Source: Clostridium beijerinckii HUN142 (GTDB lineage: Bacteria > Bacillota > Clostridia > Clostridiales > Clostridiaceae). Taken from it: a DNA stretch of 64,000 bases. Under the pieces are notes generated by a model. The model searched no databases. It was not told the DNA's origin and saw only the letters and a program-made list of their open reading frames with translations. Shown piece after piece: positions 17,635 through 28,784 of this stretch. The first letter of the stretch is position 1. The number at the start of each line of letters is the position of its first letter. The stretch spans positions 62,001 to 126,000 of the forward strand of contig NZ_JHXK01000018.1 of NCBI RefSeq assembly GCF_000621745.1, in the 5' to 3' direction. A program made the translations under genes and the position numbers.

Positions 17635-20247
17635 TTAGTAGCCTCTTTCTATGTCTATATACGCATTTTTCATAGTAGTTAACTGCTTCTGAAAGTCGAT
17701 AATTTTACTTTTTATATTATCAACTAATGCATCTTTGCTTTTCAGCATCTCCTTATTTTTTTGTATAGATTCATTCACTTTTTGAATTTGATCTTCTAAT
17801 TCCAAGAAAACTGAATGTTCCTTTTTAAAATAAGGCTTTTGCTTTGCTTCTTTAATTAATAACTTTTCAGCTTCTAACATATTTGATTCATTAATAAATT
17901 TATTCGCTTGATCTTTCCAAACCTCTATAGAAAACATACTTTTCAATGTTCCAATTTTATTTTTTGATTCATTAATATGCTTTTCTGCTTCCTTCTTTTT
18001 ATTACACAAATCATCATAGTAAAAATATGATGGCAAGAGGACTCTTTTTTCTGAATTCATTACTATATTTTTAAATTCATTTTCGTAACTTCCATAGTTT
18101 CTTAATAACGAGTCATAGGCTTCTGATAGCTCTTTCTGATTAATTTCTACCTCCAGTTTCTCTCTCATTACTAAACCTAAATTATTTTCCTCTTCCTCTT
18201 TCTTCATATAAATATCATTATATTTTTGTTGCTTTTGTTTCCACAACTTAATCAAATCATTATATCCTTCCAGCTTTACGAAATTATTATCTGAGACTAA
18301 ACTTACGCTTGTTATTAACAGTACTGCTAATGGTAATAATTCTTCTTGCTGGTTTTGGCTTATCATTATTGCATCACTAGATAAATATAAGAGAACCATA
18401 AAATAAGTATTAGAAAAATTTTTAATTAAAGATCTTTTTTCAATTAAATTCTCAATTTGAAATATAATACTAGAGATGTCCTTATATGAATCAATGCTTG
18501 CTAATTCTGCTATCATGTGTAGAAATGTATATGGATGCGATTTTATAGCTGATTTAAGGGCTAATTCCGTCATAATATCCAAATCAGTCTTTTCATAGTA
18601 AAATCTTTTCTCTTTATTTTCTGGTTTTTGTTTTAATTCTGTAATTATATGATAAATCTTTTCTAGTAACTCTTCTGTAAGATGTGTACTTGCGCCTTTA
18701 TTCTTTAATGCAGATATAATTCTATTCATATAATATTCATTTATTGTATCTAGTTTTCTTGTTTTTGCTTTGAAATCTTTTTTAGGTGCTAAAACATCAT
18801 AAGCTTTCTCTACCATAGAATCTAATGTTTGCACAAACTTTCTTCTATTATATATCTTCCCATAAGGTGCATTTGATAAATTTATTAGTTTATAATATAG
18901 AATTAGTTTTATTTCATTATCATTAATATTCTTTAGGTTCTCTAAATTTCTATTTAGCAATTCTAAAAACTTATCTTCATTATATCTTCCTAATAATTCT
19001 TTAGGTTTACTTATCAAATTAAAAGTTGAAGTAATATTATTAATAATGGTATATACAATTTTAAGCTCTTTTCCTGATAGTCTTAAAAAACCATCATAAA
19101 ATTTTTCATGTCTAATTTCCCGCTTAATATTTTCATTTATTAACTCTTTAAATATTAATACTTTTCTTTTATACTCCACTATACTTTTATTGTAAACAAT
19201 TATATTCTCGTTAAATACAGCATCTTCAAAGTTTATTTTTATTTGAATACTGTTCTTTTGGGCTTCTAATTCTTTTTGTAATTCACTATCATATGAAAAT
19301 TCCATTGTTTCAACAATGTCCTTATATTCTTCTGTTAAGTTTAGTAAACTTTCATACGCCTGTCTTAATGTTCTTAATTCTTCATCCAGTGATACTTTCA
19401 TTCTTTTAATTGATTCATCTTCTTCATCTAACTCCTCAGTCAAGATTTTCAATTCTTGATTTTGTATCTCCGACGTCAGAAGCTGCCCCTCTTTTTCAAG
19501 AAGAAGTGTTTCATTTTCACTAAACTTTATTTTCATTTCATTAAACTTTTTTTCATATATTTTATAATCCATTTTCATATTCAATATATATCTATTTTGC
19601 ATTTCTATTTTTCTATTTAATATATCTTGGATTTCTTCTAAATAAGCTTTTTCTTCTTTTATTAATATTATAATATTATTTATTTCACTTATTCGCTTTG
19701 GCGAACTATCTGATTGAAGAATCTTTTTCCTTAGACTATTAATTAAATTTTCTCTCTGAGTAATATCGTTATTAATCTTTAAAAGTTCTTTCTTCATATA
19801 TTCTATATTACTTGGAGCGCTAAAACTTAAATTCTTTTCATCGATTAACTTAAAATTTTCTTTCTCTTTCAGATAGTAATATAGAACTTTTTGTGCTATC
19901 TTTAAAATTTCTATTGGATGTTTAGATATCTTTCTATTTCTATCTCTTTTTGAGATATTCTCATATCCGTTAGCCAATATAATATCTATACCATTATAAA
20001 CCTCTTCTGAAAAAGAAATATTAGACTTTAACTTAACACTATTTAGTAATGTAAATGCAGACACATTCATATCCATTCTACTGTCCTGCGCTATATCTCT
20101 TAAAAGCATTTCTATTACTTTCCTAACAATAATTTTTGTAACTATCGGATAATACTCGCATAAAAATTCTGCTTTTATCAGATGATCATAGTACTTTTCT
20201 ATTTTGGTTCCTTTTAGATACCCAAAGTTACTTTCAATGTATTCCAT
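17635..20247 (-). CDS. Large coiled-coil protein of unknown function (870 aa)
   Basis: Not a recognised family. The N-terminal 130 residues (YYPIVTKIIVRKVIEMLLRD, then a conserved-looking ISKHPIEILKIAQKVLYY) faintly resemble DUF4145, a domain seen in defence-type proteins. This is followed by strongly charged heptad-like coiled coil (about residues 145-300), a central helical region (about 360-620) with hydrophobic stretches but no clear transmembrane helix, and a second coiled coil (about 690-865). There is no Walker motif or nuclease motif. AGGGGG precedes the ATG. It begins 34 bases after the 5-formyl-THF cyclo-ligase gene and is probably co-transcribed with it. A cytoplasmic structural or scaffold role is inference. 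Confidence 0.8.
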   Translation of the reverse strand: MEYIESNFGYLKGTKIEKYYDHLIKAEFLCEYYPIVTKIIVRKVIEMLLRDIAQDSRMDMNVSAFTLLNSVKLKSNISFSEEVYNGIDIILANGYENISKRDRNRKISKHPIEILKIAQKVLYYYLKEKENFKLIDEKNLSFSAPSNIEYMKKELLKINNDITQRENLINSLRKKILQSDSSPKRISEINNIIILIKEEKAYLEEIQDILNRKIEMQNRYILNMKMDYKIYEKKFNEMKIKFSENETLLLEKEGQLLTSEIQNQELKILTEELDEEDESIKRMKVSLDEELRTLRQAYESLLNLTEEYKDIVETMEFSYDSELQKELEAQKNSIQIKINFEDAVFNENIIVYNKSIVEYKRKVLIFKELINENIKREIRHEKFYDGFLRLSGKELKIVYTIINNITSTFNLISKPKELLGRYNEDKFLELLNRNLENLKNINDNEIKLILYYKLINLSNAPYGKIYNRRKFVQTLDSMVEKAYDVLAPKKDFKAKTRKLDTINEYYMNRIISALKNKGASTHLTEELLEKIYHIITELKQKPENKEKRFYYEKTDLDIMTELALKSAIKSHPYTFLHMIAELASIDSYKDISSIIFQIENLIEKRSLIKNFSNTYFMVLLYLSSDAIMISQNQQEELLPLAVLLITSVSLVSDNNFVKLEGYNDLIKLWKQKQQKYNDIYMKKEEEENNLGLVMREKLEVEINQKELSEAYDSLLRNYGSYENEFKNIVMNSEKRVLLPSYFYYDDLCNKKKEAEKHINESKNKIGTLKSMFSIEVWKDQANKFINESNMLEAEKLLIKEAKQKPYFKKEHSVFLELEDQIQKVNESIQKNKEMLKSKDALVDNIKSKIIDFQKQLTTMKNAYIDIERGY

Positions 20248-20281
20248 ATATTCCCCCTGTTTATTTTAATCCGCCATTACA

Positions 20282-20872
20282 TTATTCCAACCTTATAAAT
20301 TCTTTTTCAGTTATAATGTAATCTACTGGTACATCATGATAACTGGTTGGAACTTTATCAAGTACTTGAAAATCATATGCTAATGCTAATTTGGTAATTC
20401 TTTTTATATTATCCTTGTTAATTTTCTTGAAATATCTATCATAAAAACCTGCTCCATAACCAACTCTCCCCCCACTCCTATCAAAAGCTACGCCTGGAAC
20501 TATAATTAAATCAAGTTCGTTTGGATCAATATATGGATCATTTATTGATGGCTCTGGTATTCCGTATGAACTCTCCGACAAATTATCCAGTGATTTAATT
20601 TCTACTGCATCCATAAGTCTAGTTTTAATTTCAGTCCTTGGAACATAAATTCTTTTATCGTCATTTAAAGATTCCTTTATAAAAGCTCTTGTATTTATTT
20701 CAGTATCATATGATATATAAACAAAAATATTTTTTGCCAATTTGTAATACTCGCTATCATAAACCCTTTCTAATATTCTTCCATCCATTTTTTCTTTTTC
20801 TGTTACATCTATATTTTTACGCTCAGCTAAAATTTCTTTTCTTAATATCTTTTTATCAATAAAGCTTTCCAT
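20282..20872 (-). CDS. 5-formyltetrahydrofolate cyclo-ligase
   Basis: 196 residues. It uses ATP to convert 5-formyl-THF to 5,10-methenyl-THF, recovering a folate that otherwise accumulates. Signatures: an N-terminal basic segment KKILRKEILAERK for phosphate binding, then DLIIVPGVAFDRSG, and the substrate-site motif GRVGYGAGFYDRYF near residues 144-157. Length is typical. A GGAG precedes the ATG at a slightly long spacing. It leads a two-gene unit with the large coiled-coil gene. Confidence 0.95.
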   Translation of the reverse strand: MESFIDKKILRKEILAERKNIDVTEKEKMDGRILERVYDSEYYKLAKNIFVYISYDTEINTRAFIKESLNDDKRIYVPRTEIKTRLMDAVEIKSLDNLSESSYGIPEPSINDPYIDPNELDLIIVPGVAFDRSGGRVGYGAGFYDRYFKKINKDNIKRITKLALAYDFQVLDKVPTSYHDVPVDYIITEKEFIRLE

Positions 20873-21152
20873 AACAACAACTCCTATAATTATATTTCAT
20901 ATCAATATAAACTTCACACTGTTCTCAAATTAATAAATCCCTAAATATTTGATCTAACTATGCACTTTACTCATTATTTTAATTTTACTTACTAAAACAT
21001 CTTATGTCTATTATTTATATATCTAAAAATAATAAACCTTATATAGTAGTAAAATTAATTATGCTTTATATTGTACTTATCTTTATTGATTATACATATA
21101 TCTTTTAATATAATGAACATAAAATATGTGATAAATAAAGGGAGAGTAATTT

Positions 21153-21770
21153 ATGAACTACGATGTTGAATTAATAAGAGAAAAGAGCTATAAGCCGACA
21201 TTTTGGTCTGGTGGAATGGCGACAGAATTAATAACATATCCAGTAGATTCTGATTATGCAAGCAGAAACTTCTTATGGAGACTTGGTATAGCTAAAATTG
21301 ATATACCTGAATCTACTTTTAGCAATCTTACAAATGTTTCACGTAAATTTATGGTTACTGAAGGCAAAATAACCCTTAATCATGAAAATAAATATAGGAA
21401 ATTACTAAAATCCTTTGAACAAGATAGTTTCATGGGAGATTGGAAAACAAAAACTTATGGAAAAGCTTCTGTTTTTAACTTAATGACAAGAGAAAATTAT
21501 AATGGTGAATTAGTTCATTTAAATATTACACCTAGAAAAAAATGTGTATTCAAATATCAAGTTCCATTAGATAAGGAGCTTATAGCTATTTGTTTTTATG
21601 TTGTAAGTGGCAGCTTCAAATATACTATTAACAATAAAATTTTCAAAGTTAATAAGAATGATTTACTGTTGCTTAAATCCTTAAACCTAAGTTCTATACA
21701 TGAATTCTTGCTCTCTAGCAATTCATTAGAAATTACTAATATAATAGCAAGTGTAATTTATCTTCAATAA
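21153..21770 (+). CDS. HutD/Ves-like cupin protein
   Basis: 205 residues resembling the HutD/Ves family of bicupin-like proteins. Visible signatures: FWSGGMATELITYP near residues 16-29, FLWRLGIAKIDIPES (HutD has a WRLS-type motif), and RKFMVTEGKITLNH. A second beta-rich half contains LVHLNITPRKKC. Family members have been linked to histidine use regulation or cold response, but the biochemical role is not established, and no hut genes are here. GGGAG precedes the ATG. It is a single-gene unit ended by a hairpin. Confidence 0.85.
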   Translation: MNYDVELIREKSYKPTFWSGGMATELITYPVDSDYASRNFLWRLGIAKIDIPESTFSNLTNVSRKFMVTEGKITLNHENKYRKLLKSFEQDSFMGDWKTKTYGKASVFNLMTRENYNGELVHLNITPRKKCVFKYQVPLDKELIAICFYVVSGSFKYTINNKIFKVNKNDLLLLKSLNLSSIHEFLLSSNSLEITNIIASVIYLQ

Positions 21771-21795
21771 TATCAAAGTATATTAAAAAGGCATC

Positions 21796-21821
21796 ATCTC
21801 AAATTACTTCTAATTTGAGAT
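21796..21821 (+). terminator. Terminator after the hutD-like gene
   Basis: A perfect 11-bp stem with a CTTC loop (21796-21806 with 21811-21821). The flanks AAAAAGG and CTCCTTTT extend it, so it may work in both directions between the convergent genes. Confidence 0.75.
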
Positions 21822-21853
21822 AACTCCTTTTCATTTCTCTTTTCAAATACATA

Positions 21854-22270
21854 TTATAAACTAAAGTCCTTAATTACTACTTTAGGCTTCTTAAAGACTA
21901 CCTCCTTTGTTATTTCATAGCTATCTTTATCTATAGTTATTCTATAAATATCAGGACAACCTTCTTCTCTCCATTTTTTCATATACTTTGCGGTAGCATC
22001 TATATCTGTATAATAATTTTGATCATAGTAATCTGAAAACTCCAGATAAGATAATATACATCTCTTATCTAATACTAAGTTCTCTCTACCCACATTCTTA
22101 CATATTGGAATAAAGAATCTCAACGGTACTTCATATTCATATCGCCCCTTGATTTCTTTTGATTCCATAATAGCTCTTTTAAATAAAATATTTTCTTTAT
22201 AATCACTGTCTACTTTTAATTTAAATATTATTTTTCCACTTTTATTCTTTTCTAATTTAGCTTTAATCAT
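21854..22270 (-). CDS. Conserved-looking hypothetical protein, 138 aa
   Basis: Not recognised. A small, soluble, beta-rich looking protein with many Lys, Tyr and Asp residues. A distinct middle block (RFFIPICKNVGRENLVLDKR, then LEFSDYYDQNYYTDID) and an end KPKVVIKDFSL suggest a folded domain rather than a chance frame. GGTGAG precedes the ATG. It lies between the HutD-like gene (convergent) and rubrerythrin (upstream on the same strand, with a hairpin between), so it is likely its own unit. Confidence 0.7.
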   Translation of the reverse strand: MIKAKLEKNKSGKIIFKLKVDSDYKENILFKRAIMESKEIKGRYEYEVPLRFFIPICKNVGRENLVLDKRCILSYLEFSDYYDQNYYTDIDATAKYMKKWREEGCPDIYRITIDKDSYEITKEVVFKKPKVVIKDFSL

Positions 22271-22360
22271 ATACTCACCATCTGTCTTATTTTTATATAC
22301 TTCTTTTATTTTAACACGGTAAATATGAACTGTCTAAATTTTCAAAAATACCAACACATA

Positions 22361-22400
22361 AAAAGGAAACACTTAATTTAAACTTAAATATAAGTGTTCC
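22361..22400 (-). terminator. Rubrerythrin terminator
   Basis: An inverted repeat (22365-22375 with 22391-22400, one bulged base) is followed on the minus strand by five Ts, 29 bases after the rubrerythrin stop. Confidence 0.7.
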
Positions 22401-22428
22401 CTTAATGTATGTCTATTTGATTTTTATA

Positions 22429-23016
22429 TTAATAATTTTCAACAAATACTTCAAAGTATGCTTGTGGATGTGCACATGCAGGACATGCAACTGGTGCTTC
22501 TTTACCTTCATATATAAATCCACAATTACCACACTTCCAAAGAGTTACTTCATCTTTTTTAAACACTGTTCCATCTTCAATGTTTTTAGCAAGCTTTTTA
22601 TATCTAGCCTCATGACGTGCTTCAACTTCACTTATCTTTCTATAAACTGCTGCAATTTCTGGATATCCTTCCTCTTCAGCTGTTTTTGCAAAACTTGGAT
22701 AAAGATCTGTCCACTCTTCATTTTCGCCTGAAGCTGCTGCAAGTAAATTCTTAAATGTACTTTCGTGGAATGAAACTGGAAAAGATGCTTGTATTTCTAT
22801 CTGCTCGTCCACATAATCATCCTTAAGAAATTTATAAAATCTTTTTGCATGTTCTTTTTCTTGTTCTGCTGTTTCTAAGAATATGTTCGCAATTTGCACA
22901 AATCCTTCTTTTTTAGCAATACTAGAATAGTAAGTATATCTAGTTCTAGCTTGGCTTTCCCCTGCAAATGATTTCATCAAATTTACTGCTGTTTTGCTTC
23001 CTTTTAAACTCTTCAT
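22429..23016 (-). CDS. rbr: Rubrerythrin
   Basis: 195 residues from the ATG at 23016; GGAGG lies seven bases upstream, whereas the ATG two codons earlier touches the ribosome site. The N-terminal ferritin-like four-helix bundle carries diiron ligands in [26 protein letters not shown] and [13 protein letters not shown]. The C-terminus is a rubredoxin-type Fe(SCys)4 site, CGNCGF and CPACAHP. It acts in the cytoplasm as an NADH-linked peroxidase that protects anaerobes from hydrogen peroxide. Length is standard. Confidence 0.97.
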   Translation of the reverse strand: MKSLKGSKTAVNLMKSFAGESQARTRYTYYSSIAKKEGFVQIANIFLETAEQEKEHAKRFYKFLKDDYVDEQIEIQASFPVSFHESTFKNLLAAASGENEEWTDLYPSFAKTAEEEGYPEIAAVYRKISEVEARHEARYKKLAKNIEDGTVFKKDEVTLWKCGNCGFIYEGKEAPVACPACAHPQAYFEVFVENY

Positions 23017-23122
23017 AATCATACCTCCAATATACCAATTCTCTATATAATGATACCACTAAATAATTAAATTATCTAGGATACCTTTAACCTTTATGTA
23101 TTATTATTTCCAATAATAGAAA

Positions 23123-23158
23123 CAAGTTGAATTGCATTTTCACATGAAATTCAACTTG
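23123..23158 (-). terminator. Terminator after the second chemoreceptor gene
   Basis: A perfect 11-bp stem (23123-23133 with 23148-23158) ten bases past the stop codon of the leftward chemoreceptor gene, with a weak T-run. Confidence 0.65.
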
Positions 23159-23167
23159 CAATTTTCT

Positions 23168-25171
23168 CTATATTATTGTAAACTCCCCTATTTCCTCATC
23201 TAACTTTTCTGCCAATAATTGCAGATCATCCGCATATTTTGTGAATCTATCCATAACCGCAGTTATTTCCTCTGTTGATGCAGTTACTTCTTCTGAAGCT
23301 GAAGCAGTTTCCTGTGATATTAGCGATATATTTTCAATTTCCAATACCGCTTTTTTCTTTTTCTCATCAACATCAATAATAGAAGTCTTTATCTCATCAA
23401 CCTTGCTTATCATTGTTTCAATTGATCTAAGGATTTCACTAAATATCTCCTGCGTCTTTCCCACTGCTAAATCTTGCTCTGTCACTACACTTTCTGTAGA
23501 TTTAATTGCTTTAACAGCTGTATCAGACTTACTCTGGATATTTGTAATAATAACTTTAATTTCTTCTGTTGATGATTTTGATTGTTCTGCAAGTTTTCTT
23601 ATTTCTTCTGCTACAACCGCAAAACCTTTTCCGGCTTCCCCTGCACGTGCAGATTCTATACTTGCGTTTAATGCCAATAAATTAGTCTGCTCTGTTATCT
23701 GCGAAATTGTTTCAGATATAGTATTTATTTTTCTAGTGCTTTCATCCATATCCTTAACTATACTATCAACTTCACCTGTAGCTATCTTAGTTTTCTTCGA
23801 CTTCTCTATTAATGTATCTATCATAGATAATCCTTTGGCACCTAATTCTTTGGCACTTGCTGAGAGTTTGTCCATTTCATTAGAATTTACACTTATTTTA
23901 TCTAATCTATTAGATAAGTCATTCATTTCTGCAACTCCGTTTTGAGCATTTTGCGATTGATTTGTTGCCCCTTCTGATACCTCTTCTATTGCTTTTGCAA
24001 CCTCTCCTATAGATGCAGTTACTTCCTCAGACATACTTGCAAGATTTGATGACGTTTCCAAAACTGTTTTCGAAGATTTATTTACATTGTTCATAAGCTC
24101 TGAAATATTCCTTAGCATTTCATTAAAGGAATTAGCTAAATCCCTAAATTCATCTTTTGTAGATGAAACCATAGATACAGTTAAATCTCCACTTGACGCT
24201 TTTTCAAATACTTCTTTCAATTTCTTAACATTTTGAGCTATTCCTTTACTTAATAATAAAGATAACACTATAGAAATCAAACATATAACTACTACTATAA
24301 TTAAAGTTGTAGTTAATATTGAATCTGTATCCTTTGATAATTCTTTTTCATCTAACGTCGCTACTAATTTCCAACCTGTAATATTATTAGTTTCATATGC
24401 TCCAAACTTCTTTACATTGTTAAAGGTATACGTTATAAATCCCTTTTCATTAGTTTTAGCATCATTCCAAAAAGATTGTTTAGATGCTGCATCAGTTCCT
24501 AATAAATCTTTATTTGGATGCGCTATCATATTTTTACCTTCTACGTCAGAAATAAAAACGTATCCAGTGCTTCCTATTTTCTTCGTACTTATTTTTTCTG
24601 TAAGTGTCTCTAAGGAAACATTCATAGCACAAACTCCTATGACTTTTCCATCTCTTTCTACTGTCTTTGCAATAGACACAACGCTTTTCCCCGTTTGAGC
24701 ATCAGTAAACGGCAACGTTATTATTGTTTTTCCTTTATTATCTACAGCCTGTTTGTACCAAGGCCTTTCTTTGGGATTAAATCCTTCTGGCATTTTACTG
24801 TTAGGATATATATCAAACTTCCCATCAGTAGTTGCAAAATATGAACTAAAAATATTACTATTACTTTCTTTTAAATTCTTTAGACTTTCTGGTATGTATG
24901 CTGCTTGCTCACTCTTATCACTGTTAACAAAGTTATAATCTGTGGATGTCATAGTTATCATATTACTGAATCCATCAAAATAATTACTGATTCCATCGTT
25001 TACTTCTAAAAGTGTTTGCTGACTTGTTAATTTCAGTTTTTCATTAAGAATTGATTTGGCTTGTATATTAGCACCATAACCTAATATTATTAGGGGAATT
25101 ACACAAATTCCTATTAAGCTAATAACTAGTTTGCTGCGAATAGTGTTAACCCTAAACTTTTCCGTTTTCAT
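23168..25171 (-). CDS. Methyl-accepting chemotaxis protein with dCache sensor
   Basis: 667 residues. Transmembrane helix 1 (about 16-34) and helix 2 (about 283-306) bracket an extracellular double-Cache sensor with typical [12 protein letters not shown] and [12 protein letters not shown] segments. These are common in amino-acid or carboxylate-binding receptors. HAMP follows, then the signalling hairpin with a tip reading [20 protein letters not shown] and [20 protein letters not shown]. The C-terminus ends shortly after the coiled coil, without a pentapeptide. AGAGGT precedes the ATG. It is divergent from the AraC-type gene, across 327 bp. The ligand is unknown. Confidence 0.95.
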   Translation of the reverse strand: MKTEKFRVNTIRSKLVISLIGICVIPLIILGYGANIQAKSILNEKLKLTSQQTLLEVNDGISNYFDGFSNMITMTSTDYNFVNSDKSEQAAYIPESLKNLKESNSNIFSSYFATTDGKFDIYPNSKMPEGFNPKERPWYKQAVDNKGKTIITLPFTDAQTGKSVVSIAKTVERDGKVIGVCAMNVSLETLTEKISTKKIGSTGYVFISDVEGKNMIAHPNKDLLGTDAASKQSFWNDAKTNEKGFITYTFNNVKKFGAYETNNITGWKLVATLDEKELSKDTDSILTTTLIIVVVICLISIVLSLLLSKGIAQNVKKLKEVFEKASSGDLTVSMVSSTKDEFRDLANSFNEMLRNISELMNNVNKSSKTVLETSSNLASMSEEVTASIGEVAKAIEEVSEGATNQSQNAQNGVAEMNDLSNRLDKISVNSNEMDKLSASAKELGAKGLSMIDTLIEKSKKTKIATGEVDSIVKDMDESTRKINTISETISQITEQTNLLALNASIESARAGEAGKGFAVVAEEIRKLAEQSKSSTEEIKVIITNIQSKSDTAVKAIKSTESVVTEQDLAVGKTQEIFSEILRSIETMISKVDEIKTSIIDVDEKKKKAVLEIENISLISQETASASEEVTASTEEITAVMDRFTKYADDLQLLAEKLDEEIGEFTII

Positions 25172-25498
25172 TACTATTACCTCTTTTCATAAAATTGAAC
25201 AAATAACAATTTAACTTAATTAAATTCCGTTATCTATCTGCATTATTTTCCCTCTTAATTTTTACAATAACAATTTACATATTCTTTTTATTATCGCACT
25301 GATAGTTCAATTTCTTTACATATATACTATAATATTATTAATTTTTATCATAAAACTAAGTCGAAAATTATACTTTATTTACCATACCTGTCTTTATTAA
25401 TTACATCTCCCCTACTCACTAATACTTGATTGTACTTGTATATTTTTAATATAATATGTATATATATAATATAAGTGGAATGTGGGGAGGAAATTATC
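25172..25498. other. Divergent intergenic region, chemoreceptor and AraC gene
   Basis: Very AT-rich, with no gene or strong hairpin seen. It should hold promoters for both flanking genes. TATAAT-like stretches occur around 25326 and 25450, but too many alternatives exist to choose. Confidence 0.5.
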
Positions 25499-26170
25499 TT
25501 GGACAATTCATTCATATCAGATATGAGTATTTTTAATAATGACATATCATTCTTAATAAAACTTCGAGCAAAGCCACAAATCTTAGAAATAGTTAAAAAA
25601 AAGCACTTAGACGAAATTTCCGATGAGATATCTATACAAGATAAGAGAAACGATTTGCTTATTTGGAATGCGATGTATACTAGAGAAATAGTTGAAAATG
25701 GCATTTTGACAAGATATCTTCATCCAATATATAACAAGTTCTATACTTTAATCCCTACTCTTAATACTATAGAAGATTTACAAACTATTGAAATACAAAT
25801 GATAGATACATACATTAATCTCCTTATAAATGACGTTGAAGTAAAAGATAACTTTGTTATAAATAGAATTCTGAAGCACCTACATCTTAATATCGAGAGC
25901 CAAATTTCATTGAAAAAATTGTCTAGAGAATTAAATCTATCTGAGGGCTATATATCAGATTGTTTTAAGAAACATATGGGGATGACTATTATGAAATATG
26001 CAAAAAAAATAAGAATTGATAGGGCTAAAGTATTGCTTGTAACTACAACTAGTAGCATTTTAGAAATAGGCTTGACCTTGGGTTTTCATGATCAAAGTCA
26101 TTTCCATAAAGTATTTAAATCATTTACTGGTGTTTCACCTTCTGAATATAGAAACAATAATTTTGGATAA
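25499..26170 (+). CDS. AraC-family transcriptional regulator
   Basis: 223 residues if read from the TTG at 25499, preferred because GGGGAGG (25484-25490) lies eight bases upstream; a GTG at 25475 is the alternative. The C-terminal 100 residues hold two helix-turn-helix motifs: ISLKKLSRELNLSEGYISDC and the signature LEIGLTLGFHDQSHFHKVFK, then FTGVSPSEYR. The N-terminal half is not a recognised sensor; it is helical and has no cupin motif. The target genes are unknown; the divergent chemoreceptor is a candidate by position only. Confidence 0.9.
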   Translation: MDNSFISDMSIFNNDISFLIKLRAKPQILEIVKKKHLDEISDEISIQDKRNDLLIWNAMYTREIVENGILTRYLHPIYNKFYTLIPTLNTIEDLQTIEIQMIDTYINLLINDVEVKDNFVINRILKHLHLNIESQISLKKLSRELNLSEGYISDCFKKHMGMTIMKYAKKIRIDRAKVLLVTTTSSILEIGLTLGFHDQSHFHKVFKSFTGVSPSEYRNNNFG

Positions 26171-26195
26171 TAAACAAACTTACTTTAATAAAAAG

Positions 26196-26236
26196 AAGAC
26201 TAAAAACTTGAACTCTCAAGTTTTTAGTCTTTCTTA
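26196..26236 (+). terminator. Terminator after the AraC-type gene
   Basis: A perfect 16-bp stem (26196-26211 with 26216-26231) with an ACTC loop and T-rich 3' side. Confidence 0.85.
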
Positions 26237-26301
26237 TCAGTTAAATTTAGTACTAACCGGTATCGATCCCATTTGAATTAAATTATGATTTTATTTATAA
26301 A

Positions 26302-28563
26302 TTATAACTTCCAAATGTCTTCATTGTATTGAGCAATTGTACGATCTGAAGAGAAAAATCCTGCTTTGCTAATATTCATTAACACTTTTTTATTCCAAGC
26401 TTCTCTATCTTCATAATCTTTAAATACGATATCTTTTGTGTTGATATAATCCTCAACATCAAGTAAAGTCATGAACCAATCCTTATTAACTAATTCTTTA
26501 TGAAGTCTTGTAAGATTTTCTTCATCCCCAACTTTTGTCATTTTATCACTTATGATAAAATCAACCAATTCTTTTATTTCTGGCTTTTTATAGAATTCCT
26601 TAGAAACATAATCTGCATTCTTATAGTGCTCGATAACTTTTTCAGAAGATTCACCAAATATATAGATATTTTCATCTCCAACTAATTCATGAATTTCAAC
26701 GTTAGCTCCATCTTCGGTTCCTAAAGTTAATGCGCCATTTAGCATGAACTTCATGTTACCAGTACCTGATGCTTCCTTAGATGCAAGCGAGATTTGTTCT
26801 GAAACATCACAAGCAGGTATTAACTTAGAAGCCTTAGTCACATTATAATTTTCGACCATAACAACTTTTAGATATTTATTAACTTCTTGATCATTATTAA
26901 TTATTTCCTGTAGACAAAGAATAGTATGAATTATATCTTGTGCAATTATATAAGCTGGTGCAGCCTTAGCTCCGAATATCATTGTTATAGGTGTAGTTGG
27001 CTTATTACCCTTCTTTATATCCAGATATTTATAAATAATATAAAGCACATTCATTTGTTGTCTCTTATACTCGTGAAGTCTCTTAATTTGAATATCAAAG
27101 ATAGAATTTTCATCAATTTCTACCCCTTGAGTTTCTTTTAAATATTCCTTTAGTGCAATCTTATTTTCTTTTTTAATTTCCCCAATCTTACTTAACACTA
27201 TCTTATCATTTACGAACTTAGCTAATTCTTCTAGCTTAGCAGCATCTTTCTTATATCCATCTCCAATAAGTTCTGAAATATAACTAGCAAGTTTGTTATT
27301 ACAATGAATTAACCATCTTCTGAAGGTTATCCCATTAGTTTTATTATTGAATTTTTCAGGATATATATCATAGAATGGCTTTAACTCTTCTTCTTTTAAG
27401 ATATCAGTATGGAGAGCTGCAACTCCATTTACGCTGTATCCATAGTGAATATCCATATGGGCCATGTGTACTCTCTTCTCTTCATCTATAATAGCTACTT
27501 TTTCATCTTTAAATTTAAGTTTAACTTGATTGTCCAATTCTCTGATAATTGGTAATAAGTGTGGAACAACCTTTTGTAAATAAGCTATTGGCCACTTTTC
27601 CAAAGCTTCTGCTAATATTGTATGGTTTGTATAAGCACAAGTCTTAGATACTATTTCAATGGCTTCTGACATAGGTATCCCTCTTTCTCCAAGCAGCCTT
27701 ATCAATTCAGGAATAACCATAGATGGATGCGTATCATTGATTTGAACAACAACATGTTCATGTAATTTATGAAGATCATACCCATTTTCATCTGCTTCAA
27801 GTAATATTAATTGTGCAGCATTACTAACCATAAAATATTGTTGATATATTCTTAATAAGCATCCAGCCTCATCACTATCATCAGGATATAAGAATAATGT
27901 TAAGTTCTTCTTAATATCTTCTTTGTCAAAATCAATTCCTTCTTTAACTAAAGCTTCATCTATTGTATCTACATCAAATAGACGAAGTTTATTTGATACT
28001 TCTTGATCATAGCCAGTTACATCTATATCATAAAGTGTTGAAGTGACTGTGAATCCTGCAAATGGAACTTCAAACTTAATATCAGATTTATTTAGCCAAC
28101 TTTCACTTGTTATCCATGGATTCTTAACAGCTTTTTGCTTATTATCTTCAAAAACTTGTTTAAATAATCCAAAGTGATAGTTTAGTCCTGCACCATCTCC
28201 ATTTAATCCTAAAGTTGCAATAGAGTCTATGAAGCAAGCTGCTAATCTTCCAAGTCCACCATTTCCTAGCGAAGGTTCTAATTCAATTTCTTCAATTTCA
28301 GCTAACTCCTTACCATTCTTAGTCAAAACATCTTTAACACCTTCATAAAGACCTAAATTAATTAAGTTATTCGATAGTAATTTCCCAATTAAAAATTCAG
28401 CAGAAATATAATATAATTTTCTCTTTCCTCTATTAACACTCTTTTTCTTGATTGTTCCCTTTGTTAATTCTAATAATGCTAAATAGATTTCTTCATTACT
28501 CGCTTCTCTCACTATCTTATTAAACCTTTTCTTTAAGATTTCGTTTAAATTTTTTTCTAACAT
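26302..28563 (-). CDS. glgP: Glycogen/maltodextrin phosphorylase
   Basis: 753 residues from the ATG at 28563 (GGTGGG upstream); an in-frame ATG at 28605 would add 14. A GT35 enzyme that removes glucose-1-phosphate from alpha-1,4-glucans. The pyridoxal-phosphate lysine is Lys605 in [14 protein letters not shown], with GTEDGANVE after it; the N-terminal half has ISAEFLIGK and [16 protein letters not shown]. It is somewhat shorter than the common 800-residue form, with the N-terminal regulatory segment reduced. It is alone here, but MalQ and a maltodextrin transporter lie 25 kb away and would share substrates. Confidence 0.96.
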   Translation of the reverse strand: MLEKNLNEILKKRFNKIVREASNEEIYLALLELTKGTIKKKSVNRGKRKLYYISAEFLIGKLLSNNLINLGLYEGVKDVLTKNGKELAEIEEIELEPSLGNGGLGRLAACFIDSIATLGLNGDGAGLNYHFGLFKQVFEDNKQKAVKNPWITSESWLNKSDIKFEVPFAGFTVTSTLYDIDVTGYDQEVSNKLRLFDVDTIDEALVKEGIDFDKEDIKKNLTLFLYPDDSDEAGCLLRIYQQYFMVSNAAQLILLEADENGYDLHKLHEHVVVQINDTHPSMVIPELIRLLGERGIPMSEAIEIVSKTCAYTNHTILAEALEKWPIAYLQKVVPHLLPIIRELDNQVKLKFKDEKVAIIDEEKRVHMAHMDIHYGYSVNGVAALHTDILKEEELKPFYDIYPEKFNNKTNGITFRRWLIHCNNKLASYISELIGDGYKKDAAKLEELAKFVNDKIVLSKIGEIKKENKIALKEYLKETQGVEIDENSIFDIQIKRLHEYKRQQMNVLYIIYKYLDIKKGNKPTTPITMIFGAKAAPAYIIAQDIIHTILCLQEIINNDQEVNKYLKVVMVENYNVTKASKLIPACDVSEQISLASKEASGTGNMKFMLNGALTLGTEDGANVEIHELVGDENIYIFGESSEKVIEHYKNADYVSKEFYKKPEIKELVDFIISDKMTKVGDEENLTRLHKELVNKDWFMTLLDVEDYINTKDIVFKDYEDREAWNKKVLMNISKAGFFSSDRTIAQYNEDIWKL

Positions 28564-28784
28564 ATAATTTCCCACCTTAAATAAATTATTTATTTTTATA
28601 CCCATGAGTAATATCTTCGATTTAGCCTTATTATATCAATATACATTCAAACCGATTGTATATTTCTATTATATTTTGTATATTTATCATGTGAATTTTA
28701 GGTTCATAAATTTCTATAAAAATAATTATATGATATAAATATATTGATATTACGATTAAAACCTAAAGCCTTAACATACATTTA

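Noticed and set aside
23241-23945. 234-codon plus-strand ORF opposite the second chemoreceptor
   Set aside because: Composition (Ser, Ile, Phe, Leu runs) is the complement of a coiled-coil gene; no start signal or family.
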